This document shows, one piece after another, positions 28,210 through 37,680 of a stretch of 46,553 nucleotides of DNA (positions are counted from its first letter, which is position 1; each line of letters opens with the position of its first letter). The stretch is from Solidesulfovibrio fructosivorans JJ] (GTDB taxonomy: Bacteria > Desulfobacterota > Desulfovibrionia > Desulfovibrionales > Desulfovibrionaceae), in contig NZ_AECZ01000032.1 of the NCBI RefSeq assembly GCF_000179555.1, forward strand, positions 1 to 46,553, in the 5' to 3' direction. The notes under the pieces are model-generated. The model was given only the letters and a program-made list of their open reading frames with translations. It did not search any database and was not told the DNA's origin. Position numbers and translations under genes: made by a program.

Positions 28210-29988
28210 ATGAACGGAACGCGTATGGGAACGCGGATCATCGGAGCCTTTCTTCTCGTCTCGGCCATCGCCCTGGCCGTGGGCGCCATCGGCTATCAGG
28301 GCCTGCGCCAGACGTCGGGCTCCATGGAAGACATCGTCAAAGAGCGCCTGCCGACGATACCGGCGCTGCTGCGCATCGGCACGGCCCTGCGCGAGATCAT
28401 CGTGGCCCAGCGCACCCTGCTCGTGCCCGGCATCGACGGCGCGTTCGCGGCCGAACAGACGGCCACCGTGAAAAAGGCCCGGGAAACGATCAAGGACGCC
28501 ATGGAGGCCATCGCGACCTCGCCCAAATCCGCCGAGGAAAAAGCCCGCATCGACGCCCTGATCGCCATCCTGCAAAAGACCCGCGAAGCCAACGACACGC
28601 TCTTCGCCAAGATCGAGGCCTGGGAAAAGGACAAGGCCGACGTGCTGGCCATGATGGACGTGCTGGCCACCACCACGGACATGCGGGCCACCCACAAGGC
28701 CAGCCTGAACGCCCTCGACGCCGCCATCGACGCCGCCGTGGCCGCCTCGGGCGAGGTGTACAAACAGGCCACCGCCACCTCCCGCGCCGACAAGCGCAAC
28801 ATCCTGCTCGGCATGATCATCGGCGCCCTGCTGTCCCTGGCCTTCGGCATCGGGCTGACCCGCATGATCACCCGTCCCCTGGGCAACCTCGTGCGCTACG
28901 CCGACGACGTGAGCCGGGGGCAGCTCGACCGGGAGTTGCAGGTCACCTGCTCCGGCGAGCTGCGCCAGCTCGCCGACGCCCTTACGCGCATGGTGGACGA
29001 ACTCAAACGGCTTCTGGCCGAAGCCACGGAAAAAGGCGAACAGGCCAGCCACGAAACCGACCGGGCCCGGGTGGCCATGGCCGCCGCCGAGCAGGCCCGC
29101 AACGAATCCGCCGAAGCCACCCGCCGGGGCATCGCCCAGGCCGCCTCGGAAATCGAAAAAGTGGTCTCTGTGGTCACCACGGCCTCGGAGAGGCTCTCCT
29201 CCCATATCGCCCTGACCAGCCAGGGCATGGCCAAGCAATCGGACCGGCTCAGCGGCACGGCCACGGCCATGGACGACATGTCGCGCACCATCACCGGCGT
29301 GGCCGAAAGCGCCGGCCAGGCCGCCCGCACGGCCGAGGACGCCAAGGGACAGGCCCAGCAGGGTGAGACCGTGGTCGGCTCGGTGGTGACCGGCATCGCC
29401 GAGGCCCAAAAACTGGCCCTGGGCCTCAAAAAAGACATGGCGGCCCTGGGAGGGCAAGCCGAAGGTATCGGCCGGGTGATCGGCGTGATCAACGAGATCG
29501 CGGACCAGACGAACCTGCTGGCCCTCAATGCCGCCATCGAAGCGGCCCGGGCCGGCGACGCGGGACGCGGCTTCGCCGTGGTCGCCGACGAGGTCAGAAA
29601 ACTGGCCGAAAAAACCATGGTGGCCACCAAGGAAGTCGACGTGGCCATCCACGACATCCAGAAGGGCGCGCGCACCAACATCGAAGGCGTGGACAGGGCC
29701 GTGGCCGCCATCGAGGCCTCGACCGGACTCGCCAACACCTCGCGCGAGGCCCTGGCCGCCATCGTGGGCCTCATCGAGCTGACGTCCGGCCAGGTCGCCT
29801 CCATCGCCGAAGCCTCCCAGCGGGAGGCGGCCGAAGGCGATGAGATCGACCGCTCGATCCAGGACGTCACGGCCATCGCCGCCGACACGGCCCAGGCCAT
29901 GGACCAGGCCACCCAGGCCGTGGGCGAACTGGCCCGACAGGCCCATGTGCTCCAGCAGCTTGTGCTGGACATGCAGCGCCAGGCGTAA
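28210..29988 (+). CDS. Methyl-accepting chemotaxis protein
   Basis: A 592-residue receptor. TM1 is [20 protein letters not shown] periplasmic four-helix-bundle sensor domain follows, then TM2 ([19 protein letters not shown], about 197-219), a HAMP domain (222-275) and a signalling domain whose hairpin tip reads [20 protein letters not shown] near residue 426. It should relay ligand state to CheA/CheW. No CheA, CheW or CheR genes are nearby. The ATG at 28210 is preferred to one 24 bases earlier because AACGAGG precedes it. It is probably co-transcribed with the secreted cache gene just upstream. Confidence 0.9.
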   Translation: MNGTRMGTRIIGAFLLVSAIALAVGAIGYQGLRQTSGSMEDIVKERLPTIPALLRIGTALREIIVAQRTLLVPGIDGAFAAEQTATVKKARETIKDAMEAIATSPKSAEEKARIDALIAILQKTREANDTLFAKIEAWEKDKADVLAMMDVLATTTDMRATHKASLNALDAAIDAAVAASGEVYKQATATSRADKRNILLGMIIGALLSLAFGIGLTRMITRPLGNLVRYADDVSRGQLDRELQVTCSGELRQLADALTRMVDELKRLLAEATEKGEQASHETDRARVAMAAAEQARNESAEATRRGIAQAASEIEKVVSVVTTASERLSSHIALTSQGMAKQSDRLSGTATAMDDMSRTITGVAESAGQAARTAEDAKGQAQQGETVVGSVVTGIAEAQKLALGLKKDMAALGGQAEGIGRVIGVINEIADQTNLLALNAAIEAARAGDAGRGFAVVADEVRKLAEKTMVATKEVDVAIHDIQKGARTNIEGVDRAVAAIEASTGLANTSREALAAIVGLIELTSGQVASIAEASQREAAEGDEIDRSIQDVTAIAADTAQAMDQATQAVGELARQAHVLQQLVLDMQRQA

Positions 29989-30010
29989 GCAACGGCCGCG
30001 CGTCAGCCAT

Positions 30011-30041
30011 AAAAAAGGCCGCCCCGAAGGGCGGCCTTTTT
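30011..30041. terminator. Bidirectional terminator between the chemoreceptor and glnN
   Basis: AAAAAGGCCGCCC and GGGCGGCCTTTTT form a 13-bp stem with a 4-base loop. A and T runs lie on both sides, so it serves both convergent genes. Confidence 0.92.
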
Positions 30042-30072
30042 CTCCGGGCAAGCCCGGTACGGTATCGCGTTT

Positions 30073-32253
30073 CTAGCGGATGAAGAGCATTTCCTGGTAG
30101 CTCGGCAGGGACCACAGGTCGTCGGCCACCACGGCTTCCAGCTCATCGGCCACGGCGCGCACGTCCAGCATGGCCGGCAGAATCGTGTCGCACATGTACT
30201 TGGCCTCGGCCAGGGTGTCGTCGGTGCTGTGCTCCAGAAGCTTCTCGAAGGAACCCACCCTCTCCTGCAGGTCGCGCAGCTTGGCGGTGACGCACTCCAG
30301 GGTGGTCATCTTGAAGTCGTGCCCGATGGCCTTGAGGCTGGCGCAGGTGGCGGCCAGCTCGCCCTGATAGCGCACGGCGGCCGGGAAGATGATGGTCTTG
30401 GCCATGCGCACGACCAGGGCGGCCTCGGTCTGGATGGTCTTGACGTACTGCTCGAGGTAGATCTCCTTGCGGGAGGCGAGCTCGGCCTCGCTGAAGATGC
30501 CGTAGGTGGTGAAGAGCTTGACCACCTCGGGAGTGGTCAGCACCGGCAGGGCGTCGGGCGTGGTCTTGAGGTTGGGCAGGCCGCGCTTCTCGGCTTCGGC
30601 GTGCCACTGCTCGGAGTAGCCGTCGCCGTTGAAGACCACGGAATCGTGCTCCTTCATGAGCTCCTGGATCACGGTCTGCACGGCGCTGTTGAGCTTGCTC
30701 GGGTCGCCGGCGGTGGCGGCCTCGAGCTTGGTGGCGATGAAGTCCAGGGACTCGGCCATCATGGCGTTGAGCGCCACCTGGGGACCGGCGATGGACTGGG
30801 AGGAGCCCACGGCGCGGAACTCGAAGCGGTTGCCGGTGAAGGCGAAGGGGCTGGTGCGGTTGCGGTCGCCCGGATCTATGGGCAGCGGCGGCAGGGTGTC
30901 GACGCCGATGTTCATGAGGCCCTTCTGCTTGGAGCTCTCGACCTTGCCCTTCTTGATCTGCTCGAAGACGTCGGTGAGCTGCTCGCCGAGGTACACGGAC
31001 ATGATGGCCGGCGGGGCCTCGTTGGCGCCCAGGCGATGGTCGTTGGAGGCGCTGGCGACGGTGGCGCGCAACAGCGCCCCGAACTTGTGCACGGCGCGGA
31101 TGGCGGCGGCGCAGAAAACCAGGAACTGGGCGTTCTCGTGCGGGGTGTCGCCCGGATCGAACAGGCTGCCCAGGTCGGCGTTGCCGATGGAGTAGTTGAG
31201 GTGCTTGCCCGAGCCGTTGATGCCGGCGAAGGGCTTTTCGTGCAGCAGGCAGATGAGGCCGTAGCGCTTGGCCACGGTACGCAGCACGGTCATGACCATC
31301 TGGTTGTGGTCGGTGGCCAGGTTGCCGGCCTCGAAGATCGGGGCGATTTCGAACTGGCTGGGGGCCACTTCGTTGTGGCGGGTCTTGACCGGAACGCCGA
31401 GCTTGTAAAGCTCACGCTCGACTTCCATCATGAAGGCCAGCACGCGGCGGGGAATGACGCCGAAGTACTGGTCCTCGAACTCCTGGCCCTTGGCCGACTT
31501 GGCGCCGAAAAGGGTGCGGCCGGCAATCAGCAGGTCGGGGCGGGAGAAGACGAAGTTGCGGTCGATAAGGAAGTATTCCTGCTCGGGGCCGGCATAGGAC
31601 ACCACGGGGAGCTTGGTGGTGACGCCGAAAAGCTTCAGGATGCGCATGGCCTGCTTGTTAAGCGCCTGGTTGGAGCGCAAAAGCGGGGTCTTCTTGTCCA
31701 GGGCCTCGCCGGTCCAGGACACGAAGGCCGTGGGGATGCACAGGAACGTGCCGTTGGGGTTTTCCAGGATATAGGCCGGGTTGGTCACGTCCCAGGCGGT
31801 GTAGCCGCGGGCTTCGAACGTGGTGCGCAGGCCGCCGGAGGGGAAGGAGGAAGCGTCGGGCTCGCCCTGGATCAGCATCTTGCCGGAAAATTCGGCCACG
31901 GCCCCGCCCTTGCCGTCGGGGACCAGGAAGGCGTCGTGCTTTTCGGCGGTCAGGCCGGTGAGCGGAAAAAACACGTGGGTGAAGTGGGTGGCGCCCTTTT
32001 CGATGGCCCAGTCCTTCATGGCGTTGGCCACGGCGTCGGCGATGGACGGATCGAGCTTCTGGCCGAGCTCGATGGTCTTTTTCAGCGACTTGTAGACGTC
32101 CTTGGGCAGCCGTTCGCGCATGACCTTGTCGCTGAAGACGTTGCTGCCGAAAACATCGGTGGGCTTGGTCTCGCTGAAGTTCAGCGGGGCATGGGACGGC
32201 TTGTAATTGATGATGGCCGAAATCGCGTCCAGCCGAGCCTTGATTCCGCTCAT
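30073..32253 (-). CDS. glnN: Type III glutamine synthetase (GlnN)
   Basis: A 726-residue protein, the length of GSIII rather than the 470 of GlnA. It has the family motifs [10 protein letters not shown] near residue 90, the active-site block [16 protein letters not shown], the [19 protein letters not shown]-binding and flap segment, and [19 protein letters not shown]. The C-terminal helical part ends [13 protein letters not shown]. It condenses glutamate and ammonia with ATP. The ATG at 32253 has AGAGGATCCT before it; longer in-frame starts add basic sequence with no homology. No regulator or GlnB-type gene is adjacent, and I saw no clear sigma-54 promoter in the 380 bases upstream. Confidence 0.94.
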   Translation of the reverse strand: MSGIKARLDAISAIINYKPSHAPLNFSETKPTDVFGSNVFSDKVMRERLPKDVYKSLKKTIELGQKLDPSIADAVANAMKDWAIEKGATHFTHVFFPLTGLTAEKHDAFLVPDGKGGAVAEFSGKMLIQGEPDASSFPSGGLRTTFEARGYTAWDVTNPAYILENPNGTFLCIPTAFVSWTGEALDKKTPLLRSNQALNKQAMRILKLFGVTTKLPVVSYAGPEQEYFLIDRNFVFSRPDLLIAGRTLFGAKSAKGQEFEDQYFGVIPRRVLAFMMEVERELYKLGVPVKTRHNEVAPSQFEIAPIFEAGNLATDHNQMVMTVLRTVAKRYGLICLLHEKPFAGINGSGKHLNYSIGNADLGSLFDPGDTPHENAQFLVFCAAAIRAVHKFGALLRATVASASNDHRLGANEAPPAIMSVYLGEQLTDVFEQIKKGKVESSKQKGLMNIGVDTLPPLPIDPGDRNRTSPFAFTGNRFEFRAVGSSQSIAGPQVALNAMMAESLDFIATKLEAATAGDPSKLNSAVQTVIQELMKEHDSVVFNGDGYSEQWHAEAEKRGLPNLKTTPDALPVLTTPEVVKLFTTYGIFSEAELASRKEIYLEQYVKTIQTEAALVVRMAKTIIFPAAVRYQGELAATCASLKAIGHDFKMTTLECVTAKLRDLQERVGSFEKLLEHSTDDTLAEAKYMCDTILPAMLDVRAVADELEAVVADDLWSLPSYQEMLFIR

Positions 32254-32637
32254 AGGATCCTCTTGCATGTGTTGAACAGGTTTCTCGCCATGGAGCCGCG
32301 ATCCGCATCCGCGGCCGGCTGTCGCAGCAGCGGGAGCATTGCGACAAACATGGCGGATACGCGACGCGGCGTTTCCACGCCGCCCGTCCGGAACCCGGAC
32401 ATAACTTCCAGCACGGCCGGCAGTTATTAAAAATTTCCCGCCTCTCGCCGCCCGGCCAGTCTCTCTCCACGACCGTCGGCGAAGTCTCAATAATGTAAAA
32501 ATCAGGGTACGTCCATAGCCAATACCCTTGATTCGACCGGCCGGAGGCGATCCGGCCCCGGGCGCGGCGCGGCGTCCGTTCGAAACGGACGTGTAACCGA
32601 TTTTCAATATGCGTTTTTTCCGGCGAAACAAAAAGGG
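32254..32637. other. Leader and intergenic region of glnN
   Basis: No gene is supported. A GC-rich part lies to 32425, followed by an AT-rich segment (32425-32500) likely to hold the glnN promoter. I looked for GCAA-N5-GTGCCA (a minus-strand sigma-54 site) and for NtrC-type sites and saw none. Confidence 0.4.
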
Positions 32638-32937
32638 TCAGACGTCGAGCAGCCGCCGGATGGCCGTCAACTCGTCGTAAATCTGACGCAAAATCGGGCC
32701 ATCCCGGCCGTCGTCGGCCAGACGGCGTCTCGCGCCGTCGATGGTGAGCTTTTCCTCGTAGAGCAGGGTCTTGATGCGACCGATCAGCTCGAGGTGCTCG
32801 TCGGTGTAGAGGCGCTGCCCCTTTTGGGTGCGCACCGGGGTCAGCTGTGGAAATTCGGTCTCCCAAAAACGCAGCACAAAGGGCTTGAGTCCCGTCAGAC
32901 CGGCGACTTCGCCTATCTTGTAGGTCCGTTGCGGCAT
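32638..32937 (-). CDS. Small MerR-family transcriptional regulator
   Basis: A 99-residue protein consisting of the MerR winged-helix module: YKIGEVAGLTGLKPFVLRFW, RTQKGQRLYTDEHLELIGRI, then one helix. It lacks the C-terminal effector domain of typical MerR proteins, as in the short MerR genes often found near pheT-ihfA in delta-proteobacteria. It should bind DNA as a dimer, with ligand binding unlikely. The start ATG 32937 is followed directly by the motif and has no strong ribosome site. Its target is unknown; glnN lies just beyond on the same strand and could be transcribed with it. Confidence 0.85.
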   Translation of the reverse strand: MPQRTYKIGEVAGLTGLKPFVLRFWETEFPQLTPVRTQKGQRLYTDEHLELIGRIKTLLYEEKLTIDGARRRLADDGRDGPILRQIYDELTAIRRLLDV

Positions 32938-33112
32938 ATCCGGTGTTCATGCGCCAGACGCCTTCCCGGGTCAACCCTGTGGAGCGGCGCCCTTTACAAA
33001 CGCCCGGAATGCGCTACCTGCCGGAAGTATGTGACGTACCCGCGCCCGGCCGGCGGCCGTATCGGTCCCGCCCCGGCCTGGACGAGGGCGCAGCCCAAAG
33101 GAGGATGCGACA

Positions 33113-33934
33113 ATGGCGACCATCACCACTCAGGACGGCACGACATTGTATTATAAGGATTGGGGCACGGGTCAGCCGGTGGTTTTCAGCCACGGCTGGC
33201 CGCTTACCGGCGACGCCTTCGAGGACCAGATGTTCTTCCTGGCCTCCCACGGCTACCGGGTCATCGCCCACGACCGGCGCGGCCACGGCCGCTCCGACCA
33301 GACCTGGCATGGCAACGACCTGGACACGTATGCCGACGATCTGGCCACGCTGACCGAGGCCCTGGACCTCAGGGAGACCATCCATGTGGGGCATTCCACC
33401 GGCGGCGGCGAGGTGGTCCGCTATCTGGCCCGGCACGGTTCGGCCCGGGTGGCCAAGATCGTGCTCATCGGCGCGATCCCGCCGCTTATGCTCAAGACCC
33501 GGGACAATCCCGGCGGCCTGCCCATGGAGGTCTTCGACGGCATCCGGGAAGGCGTCCAAAACGACCGTTCGCAGTTCTTCAAGGACCTCACCCTCCCCTT
33601 CTACGGCTACAACCGGCCCGGAGCCAAGGTCTCGGAAGGCGTCCGGGAATCCTTCTGGCGCCAGGGGATGCTGGCCGGCCTTGCGGCGGCATACTTCTGC
33701 ATCAAGGCCTTTTCGGAAACCGACCAGACCGAGGATCTGAAGAAGATCGACGTACCGACGCTGTTCCTGCACGGCGACGACGACCAGATCGTGCCCATCG
33801 ACGCCTCCTCCCGGGCGGCGGTCAAGCTGGTCAGGGACGCGAGGCTTACGGAATATCCCGGTGCGCCCCACGGCCTGTGCACCACGGAAAAGGACAAGGT
33901 CAACGCCGACCTGCTGGCCTTCATCAAGGGTTAG
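33113..33934 (+). CDS. Alpha/beta hydrolase, non-heme chloroperoxidase-like
   Basis: A 273-residue alpha/beta hydrolase with [19 protein letters not shown] (oxyanion loop), the nucleophile elbow [10 protein letters not shown] (S95), the acid in HGDDDQIVP (about D222) and the base in GAPHGL (about H252). The sequence style matches the cofactor-free haloperoxidase/esterase group (arylesterase and perhydrolase activity). Natural substrate is unknown. A good AAAGGAGG lies 9 bases before the ATG. The end is 16 bases before a terminator-like repeat at 33950. A cytosolic enzyme; no signal peptide. Confidence 0.9.
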   Translation: MATITTQDGTTLYYKDWGTGQPVVFSHGWPLTGDAFEDQMFFLASHGYRVIAHDRRGHGRSDQTWHGNDLDTYADDLATLTEALDLRETIHVGHSTGGGEVVRYLARHGSARVAKIVLIGAIPPLMLKTRDNPGGLPMEVFDGIREGVQNDRSQFFKDLTLPFYGYNRPGAKVSEGVRESFWRQGMLAGLAAAYFCIKAFSETDQTEDLKKIDVPTLFLHGDDDQIVPIDASSRAAVKLVRDARLTEYPGAPHGLCTTEKDKVNADLLAFIKG

Positions 33935-33949
33935 CCGGCTTCTCCCCCA

Positions 33950-33983
33950 GACGCAAAAGAGCCCCGACGCCTCGCGCCGGGGC
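33950..33983 (+). repeat. Direct repeat (terminator copy 1) flanking the toxin-antitoxin module
   Basis: GACGCAAAAGAGCCCCGACG (33950-33969) followed by CCTCGCGCCGGGGC. The same 22 bases recur at 35037-35058, with a matching right part. Copy 1 keeps the GCCCCG/CGGGGC stem, but the right arm lacks the TCTT that completes copy 2. It lies 16 bases past the alpha/beta hydrolase stop. Confidence 0.8.
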
Positions 33984-34043
33984 CCGCCACACGCCAAAGG
34001 CTAACGGTTTGAGCGCATGGGGACTCCGAATGATCCCACTTCC

Positions 34044-34072
34044 TTGACATGGCTGAGTGCCGTCTTTATGAG
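34044..34072 (+). promoter_or_regulatory. Likely promoter of the RES/Xre module
   Basis: TTGACA (34044-34049), a 17-base spacer and TATGAG (34067-34072), 22 bases before the antitoxin ATG with AAGGAG in between. The -35 is consensus; the -10 matches at four of six positions. Confidence 0.6.
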
Positions 34073-34093
34073 TCTGAGAAGGAGATTTTCCAC

Positions 34094-34528
34094 ATGCCTG
34101 TGTATCCGAAACTGAAACAATCAGTTTCTTCCCGTTTGGGAAAGCAGACCGCCCGGTTCTGGGTGAAGCGGGATACTCCTTCCGGCGCTTTTGAACTCTG
34201 CGAAGAAAAGCGCTCCCGCGCAAGCTTAACCTACAGTAGCGTCAGAACAAGAAGCACTACTTGCGGTGTATGCTCTCAGAAGTACCAGCTAAAAAAACGT
34301 GAAAATTCCGCGATATACACTGAAAGCATAGAGGATATCTCTCTCATTGCCGACATCATCAAGCGTGCGACAGAAGTCTTTGGCAACAAAGAAAAGGCAC
34401 AGCAGTGGCTCTCCAAGCCTCTATCCGTATTTCATAAAAAATCGCCCCTTCAGTATGCCGAGACAAAAGAAGGCGCGGACTTTGTCCTGGATATCTTAGG
34501 GCGTATCGAATACGGCGTCTTCAGCTGA
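34094..34528 (+). CDS. Antitoxin, Xre/MbcA/ParS type, with damaged DNA-binding half
   Basis: A 144-residue product of normal family length. The N-terminus (MPVYPKLKQSVSSRLGK) and the C-terminal toxin-binding domain (IIKRATEVFGNKEKAQQWL ... FVLDILGRIEYGVFS) match Xre/MbcA/ParS antitoxins well. Residues about 18-57 do not: the annotated frame gives a low-sense sequence, while another frame reads ADRPVLGEAGYSFRR and then ALPRKLNLQ. This suggests small insertions and deletions in the helix-turn-helix part that keep the overall frame open. The antitoxin could still bind toxin but may not bind its promoter. Sequencing error is an alternative. The ATG at 34094 follows AAGGAG, and its TGA overlaps the toxin ATG by one base. 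Confidence 0.72.
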   Translation: MPVYPKLKQSVSSRLGKQTARFWVKRDTPSGAFELCEEKRSRASLTYSSVRTRSTTCGVCSQKYQLKKRENSAIYTESIEDISLIADIIKRATEVFGNKEKAQQWLSKPLSVFHKKSPLQYAETKEGADFVLDILGRIEYGVFS

Positions 34529-34989
34529 TGATCGGTTGGCGCGTCTTCCAAACGCGGCATGCCACAACAGCGCTGTCTGGTGAAGGCGCGCAAAAATACG
34601 GCGGGCGTTGGAACACCAAAGGCAAGGCTCTCGTCTACTCGGCCGCGACCCTATCCCTGGCGGCGCTCGAAATCCTCGTCCACGTGCAAGACTACACACT
34701 CCTTGCCGCAGCGCCATACAGTTGCATCCGACTGGAGTTCGCGCCCACGCTCGTGACGGAAGTAACTTTGCAGGGCTTGCCCGCCGATTGGCAGACCATT
34801 GAACATCCCGAATGCAAACGCATCGGCGATGCCTGGATCAACCAGGGGCAAACACCCGTGCTCGCCGTGCCGAGCGTCGTGATACCCCAGGAAACAAACT
34901 ACCTGTTAAACCCGAACCATCCCGACTTCACAGCCATCCTCGCTTTTCCGCCACAACCCTTTTCCTTCGACATGCGGTTGCTCAAATAA
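34528..34989 (+). CDS. RES-domain NAD-degrading toxin
   Basis: A 153-residue RES-family protein. It has the early Arg (R5 in GWRVF), the GEGAQKYGGRWNTKG block, YSAATLSLAALEILVH and the closing LLNPNHPDF. Characterised RES toxins split or phosphorolyse NAD+, depleting it and arresting growth. The frame appears complete and starts at an ATG overlapping the antitoxin stop, the usual cis-coupled layout. The module lies between converging housekeeping genes and is less GC-rich than they are. Confidence 0.9.
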   Translation: MIGWRVFQTRHATTALSGEGAQKYGGRWNTKGKALVYSAATLSLAALEILVHVQDYTLLAAAPYSCIRLEFAPTLVTEVTLQGLPADWQTIEHPECKRIGDAWINQGQTPVLAVPSVVIPQETNYLLNPNHPDFTAILAFPPQPFSFDMRLLK

Positions 34990-35036
34990 TCCTCAACAGG
35001 GCTATGGAGTTTCGCCGCAACGCTTCCGCTCCACGC

Positions 35037-35069
35037 GACGCAAAAGAGCCCCGACGCCAGCGCCGGGGC
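35037..35069. repeat. Direct repeat (terminator copy 2) flanking the toxin-antitoxin module
   Basis: Second copy of the sequence at 33950: identical for the first 22 bases, then AGCGCCGGGGC in place of TCGCGCCGGGGC. The two copies are 1,087 bases apart in the same orientation and enclose exactly the RES/Xre genes. Confidence 0.8.
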
Positions 35070-35073
35070 TCTT
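35042..35073 (-). terminator. Rho-independent terminator of the thrS-pheT operon
   Basis: On the minus strand, AAGAGCCCCG pairs with CGGGGCTCTT across a 10-base loop, followed by TTTT. It is 50 bases past the pheT stop, so it ends the operon, and it coincides with repeat copy 2. Confidence 0.88.
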
Positions 35074-35123
35074 CCATTCGTATCGTCGCCACGCGTACGC
35101 GACGCCGGCGACCGCCCTTCCCG

Positions 35124-37529
35124 CTACGGACGGGTCACGGGCAGCGCGGCCAGGACGGCCTTGGCGAGCGCCTCGTGGACCTTGTCCACTTCCTTGTCCT
35201 TGAGCGTCTTTTCCAGGTGGCGATAGGTGATGCGAAAGGTCAGCCGGCGCTCGGCCTCCCCTTCGGGCTCGTAGGCGTCGATCAGCACCACGTTCTCGAA
35301 GATCGGCGCCTTGGCGGTCCGGATGGCGGCCAGCACCGCGCCCACGGTCACGCCGGCCGGCACGGCCAGGGTGATGTCGCGGCGCACGGGCGGGAATCCC
35401 GGAAGCGGCGCGAAAACCGTCTTTTGGGCATCGACCAGGACCCGCAAGGCATCGATATCCAGTTCGGCGATCCACAGCGGACTTCTGGCATGAAACGCGT
35501 CGGCCACCTCGGGCGTGACCTGGCCGATGAGCCCCAGGCGCACCGGACCGCAGGTCACATCCACCTGCGGCGCCAGCCAGGGCTGGTCCTCGACCCGGGA
35601 AAAGGTCGGCTCGGGCAGATGAAAATGGGCAAGAAGTCCTTCCACCAGCCCCTTGATGTCGGCATAGCCGGCTTCCACGTCCTTGGGCCAGGGCCAGGCT
35701 TCGGGATGGCGCGCGCCGTGGAGCGCGATGCCCATCCGGCCGGCCTCCCGAGCCGTGGAGTCCGAGGCGACGTCAGCGGTGAAAATCCGGGCCACTTCGA
35801 ACAAGCGCAGGTGGGCATTGCCCTGGGCCAGGTTGTGGCGCACGGCGCCGAGCAACCCCGGGGCCAACATGGGGCGCATGACGTTTTGGTCTTCGGAGAG
35901 CGGATTGGCCACCGAGACGCGACAGGCCGCATCCAGGCATAAGAGGTCGAGGTCGCCGTGGCCGACAAAGCTGTAGTTGACCGCCTCGCGAAGCCCGAAG
36001 CCCACGGCGTAAGCCCGAAGCCTCGCCCAGAAGCCGAATTCCGTCTCGGGCGCGGCGTCGTCCAGGGACTTGGACACCCGGGGAAGCTTCGGCGCGATGC
36101 GGTCCAGGCCGTACACCCGCCCCACTTCCTCGATGAGGTCCGCCTCGCGCTCGAGGTCCAGGCGGTACGACGGCGGGGTCACGGCCATGGTTCCGGACGG
36201 ATCGGTGTCCGTCAGCTTGCAGCCCAGCGCGGTAAGCGTCTTGCGGCAAAAATCCTCGGGCATTTCCTCGCCCAGAAGCAGGCTGGCCCGGGCCGGACGG
36301 AAACCGATGCCGCGCGGGGTGTAGGGATGGGGTTCGGCCACAGCCTCGCCGGGCAGGACCGTGCCGCCGGCGGTTTCGAGCATGAGCGAAACTGCGCGGT
36401 GCATGGCGTACACCGAGCCGACCTGGTCCACGCCGCGTTCGAAGCGGTAGGAGGCCTCGCTCGGCAGGGACAGCCGCCGGGCGGTCTTGCGGATGGCGCC
36501 CGGACGGAACACGGCGCACTCGAGCAGCACCTCGGTGCTGTCGGAGCCCATCTCGCTGTTTTCGCCGCCCATGACCCCGGCCAGGGCCACGGGCTTCTCG
36601 GCGTCGCAAATGAGCAGGTCCCGGGCGGTGAGCAGTCGCTCCTGGCCGTCGAGGGTGGTCAGCTTCTCGCCCTCCGCCGCGTTTCGCACCTTGACCGTGT
36701 TTCCGGCGAGCTTGGCCCGGTCAAAAGCGTGCAGCGGCTGGCCGAGTTCGAACAGCACGTAGTTGGTGGCGTCGACGATATTGGAAATGGGGCGCTGGCC
36801 GATGGCCAGAAGCCGCCAGCGGATGCGCTCCGGCGAGGGGCCGACCGCGACGCCGGTTAAAAGCTTGGCCCGGTAGACCGGGCACTGCTCCGCGTCCTCT
36901 ATCTCGATGGCCACCTGGGTCGCGGCGTCGGGGCCGGACTCGGGATAGGACACCTCGGGCAGGGTGAGCGGCAGGTCGAAAGCCATGGCCACTTCCCGTG
37001 CGATGCCAAGGACGCTTAGGCAATCGGCCCGGTTGGGCGTGATGGAAACGTCGAGCACGCAGGTGTCGAGGCCCAGGGCGTCAGGCAGGCTCCAGCCAAC
37101 GGTCGCGGACTCGGGCAGGACCATGATGCCGCCGCTTCGCTCCTCGGCCAGCCCCAGCTCCGATTCGGAGCAGATCATGCCCTCGGACACCTGGCCGCGA
37201 ATCTTGCTTTTTTTGATGTGGAGGCCGCCCGGCAGGGTCACGCCGACCGTAGCCACGGGCACATGCTGGCCGGCGGCGACATTGGGCGCGCCGCACACGA
37301 TGGGAAGCGGCGCTTCCCCGCCGACGTCCACCGTGCAGCAGGACAGGTGGTCGGAGTCGGGATGGGCCTCACAGGTGAGCACCTTGCCGACGACCACCGA
37401 GGCGATCTCCTCGAAAGGATTTTTGATCTCCTCGATTTCCAGGCCGAGCATGGTCAAACGGTCGGCAAGTTGCTGGGGAGTGCCCTCATAGGGCGTGAAT
37501 TCGCGCAGCCAGGCTAAACTGAGCAACAT
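35124..37529 (-). CDS. pheT: Phenylalanyl-tRNA synthetase beta chain
   Basis: An 801-residue PheT. It has the N-terminal tRNA-binding OB domain (VVVGKVLTCEAHPDSDHLSC), the B3/B4 editing region, the B5 domain (PSYRLDLEREADLIEEVGRV) and the C-terminal FDX-ACB anticodon-binding domain (FPPVRRDITLAVPAGVTV). With PheS it forms the alpha2-beta2 enzyme that charges tRNA-Phe. The ATG at 37529 (MLLSLAWLREF) is preferred; a frame running back to 37619 would read through the palindromic repeat. GGAGG lies about 12 bases upstream. It is the last gene of the operon. Confidence 0.95.
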   Translation of the reverse strand: MLLSLAWLREFTPYEGTPQQLADRLTMLGLEIEEIKNPFEEIASVVVGKVLTCEAHPDSDHLSCCTVDVGGEAPLPIVCGAPNVAAGQHVPVATVGVTLPGGLHIKKSKIRGQVSEGMICSESELGLAEERSGGIMVLPESATVGWSLPDALGLDTCVLDVSITPNRADCLSVLGIAREVAMAFDLPLTLPEVSYPESGPDAATQVAIEIEDAEQCPVYRAKLLTGVAVGPSPERIRWRLLAIGQRPISNIVDATNYVLFELGQPLHAFDRAKLAGNTVKVRNAAEGEKLTTLDGQERLLTARDLLICDAEKPVALAGVMGGENSEMGSDSTEVLLECAVFRPGAIRKTARRLSLPSEASYRFERGVDQVGSVYAMHRAVSLMLETAGGTVLPGEAVAEPHPYTPRGIGFRPARASLLLGEEMPEDFCRKTLTALGCKLTDTDPSGTMAVTPPSYRLDLEREADLIEEVGRVYGLDRIAPKLPRVSKSLDDAAPETEFGFWARLRAYAVGFGLREAVNYSFVGHGDLDLLCLDAACRVSVANPLSEDQNVMRPMLAPGLLGAVRHNLAQGNAHLRLFEVARIFTADVASDSTAREAGRMGIALHGARHPEAWPWPKDVEAGYADIKGLVEGLLAHFHLPEPTFSRVEDQPWLAPQVDVTCGPVRLGLIGQVTPEVADAFHARSPLWIAELDIDALRVLVDAQKTVFAPLPGFPPVRRDITLAVPAGVTVGAVLAAIRTAKAPIFENVVLIDAYEPEGEAERRLTFRITYRHLEKTLKDKEVDKVHEALAKAVLAALPVTRP

Positions 37530-37549
37530 GATGTGTGTGCCTCCGGCGG

Positions 37550-37619
37550 CCGGGGAGGGAACCCCTTTTTGCAAAAAGGGGTTCCCTCCCCGGACCCCAC
37601 CCTCCCGAAAAACTCTCAA
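37550..37619 (+). repeat. Dispersed palindromic repeat, copy E, in the pheS-pheT gap
   Basis: Perfect inverted repeat 37550-37593 (CCGGGGAGGGAACCCCTTTTT and its complement) with the tail CCCCACCCTCCCGAAAAACTC running right. It lies inside the minus-strand operon, 21 bases upstream of the pheT ATG and just before its ribosome site. Confidence 0.85.
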
Positions 37620-37680
37620 GGAGAGCCAGGGAGGAATGTCCCGACGGCGTCGGGAGGGTGCGGGAAAGGACCCCTGGAAA

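Noticed and set aside
28105-30051. Long minus-strand open frame across the chemoreceptor
   Set aside because: Antisense to a clear chemoreceptor; composition is Gly/His/Val-rich as expected of a shadow frame.
30229-32430. Long plus-strand open frame across glnN
   Set aside because: Antisense shadow of glnN with no family resemblance and no ribosome site.
32254-32500. Sigma-54 promoter for glnN
   Set aside because: No GG-N10-GC type -24/-12 pair with the usual TGGCAC and TTGC elements was found on the minus strand.
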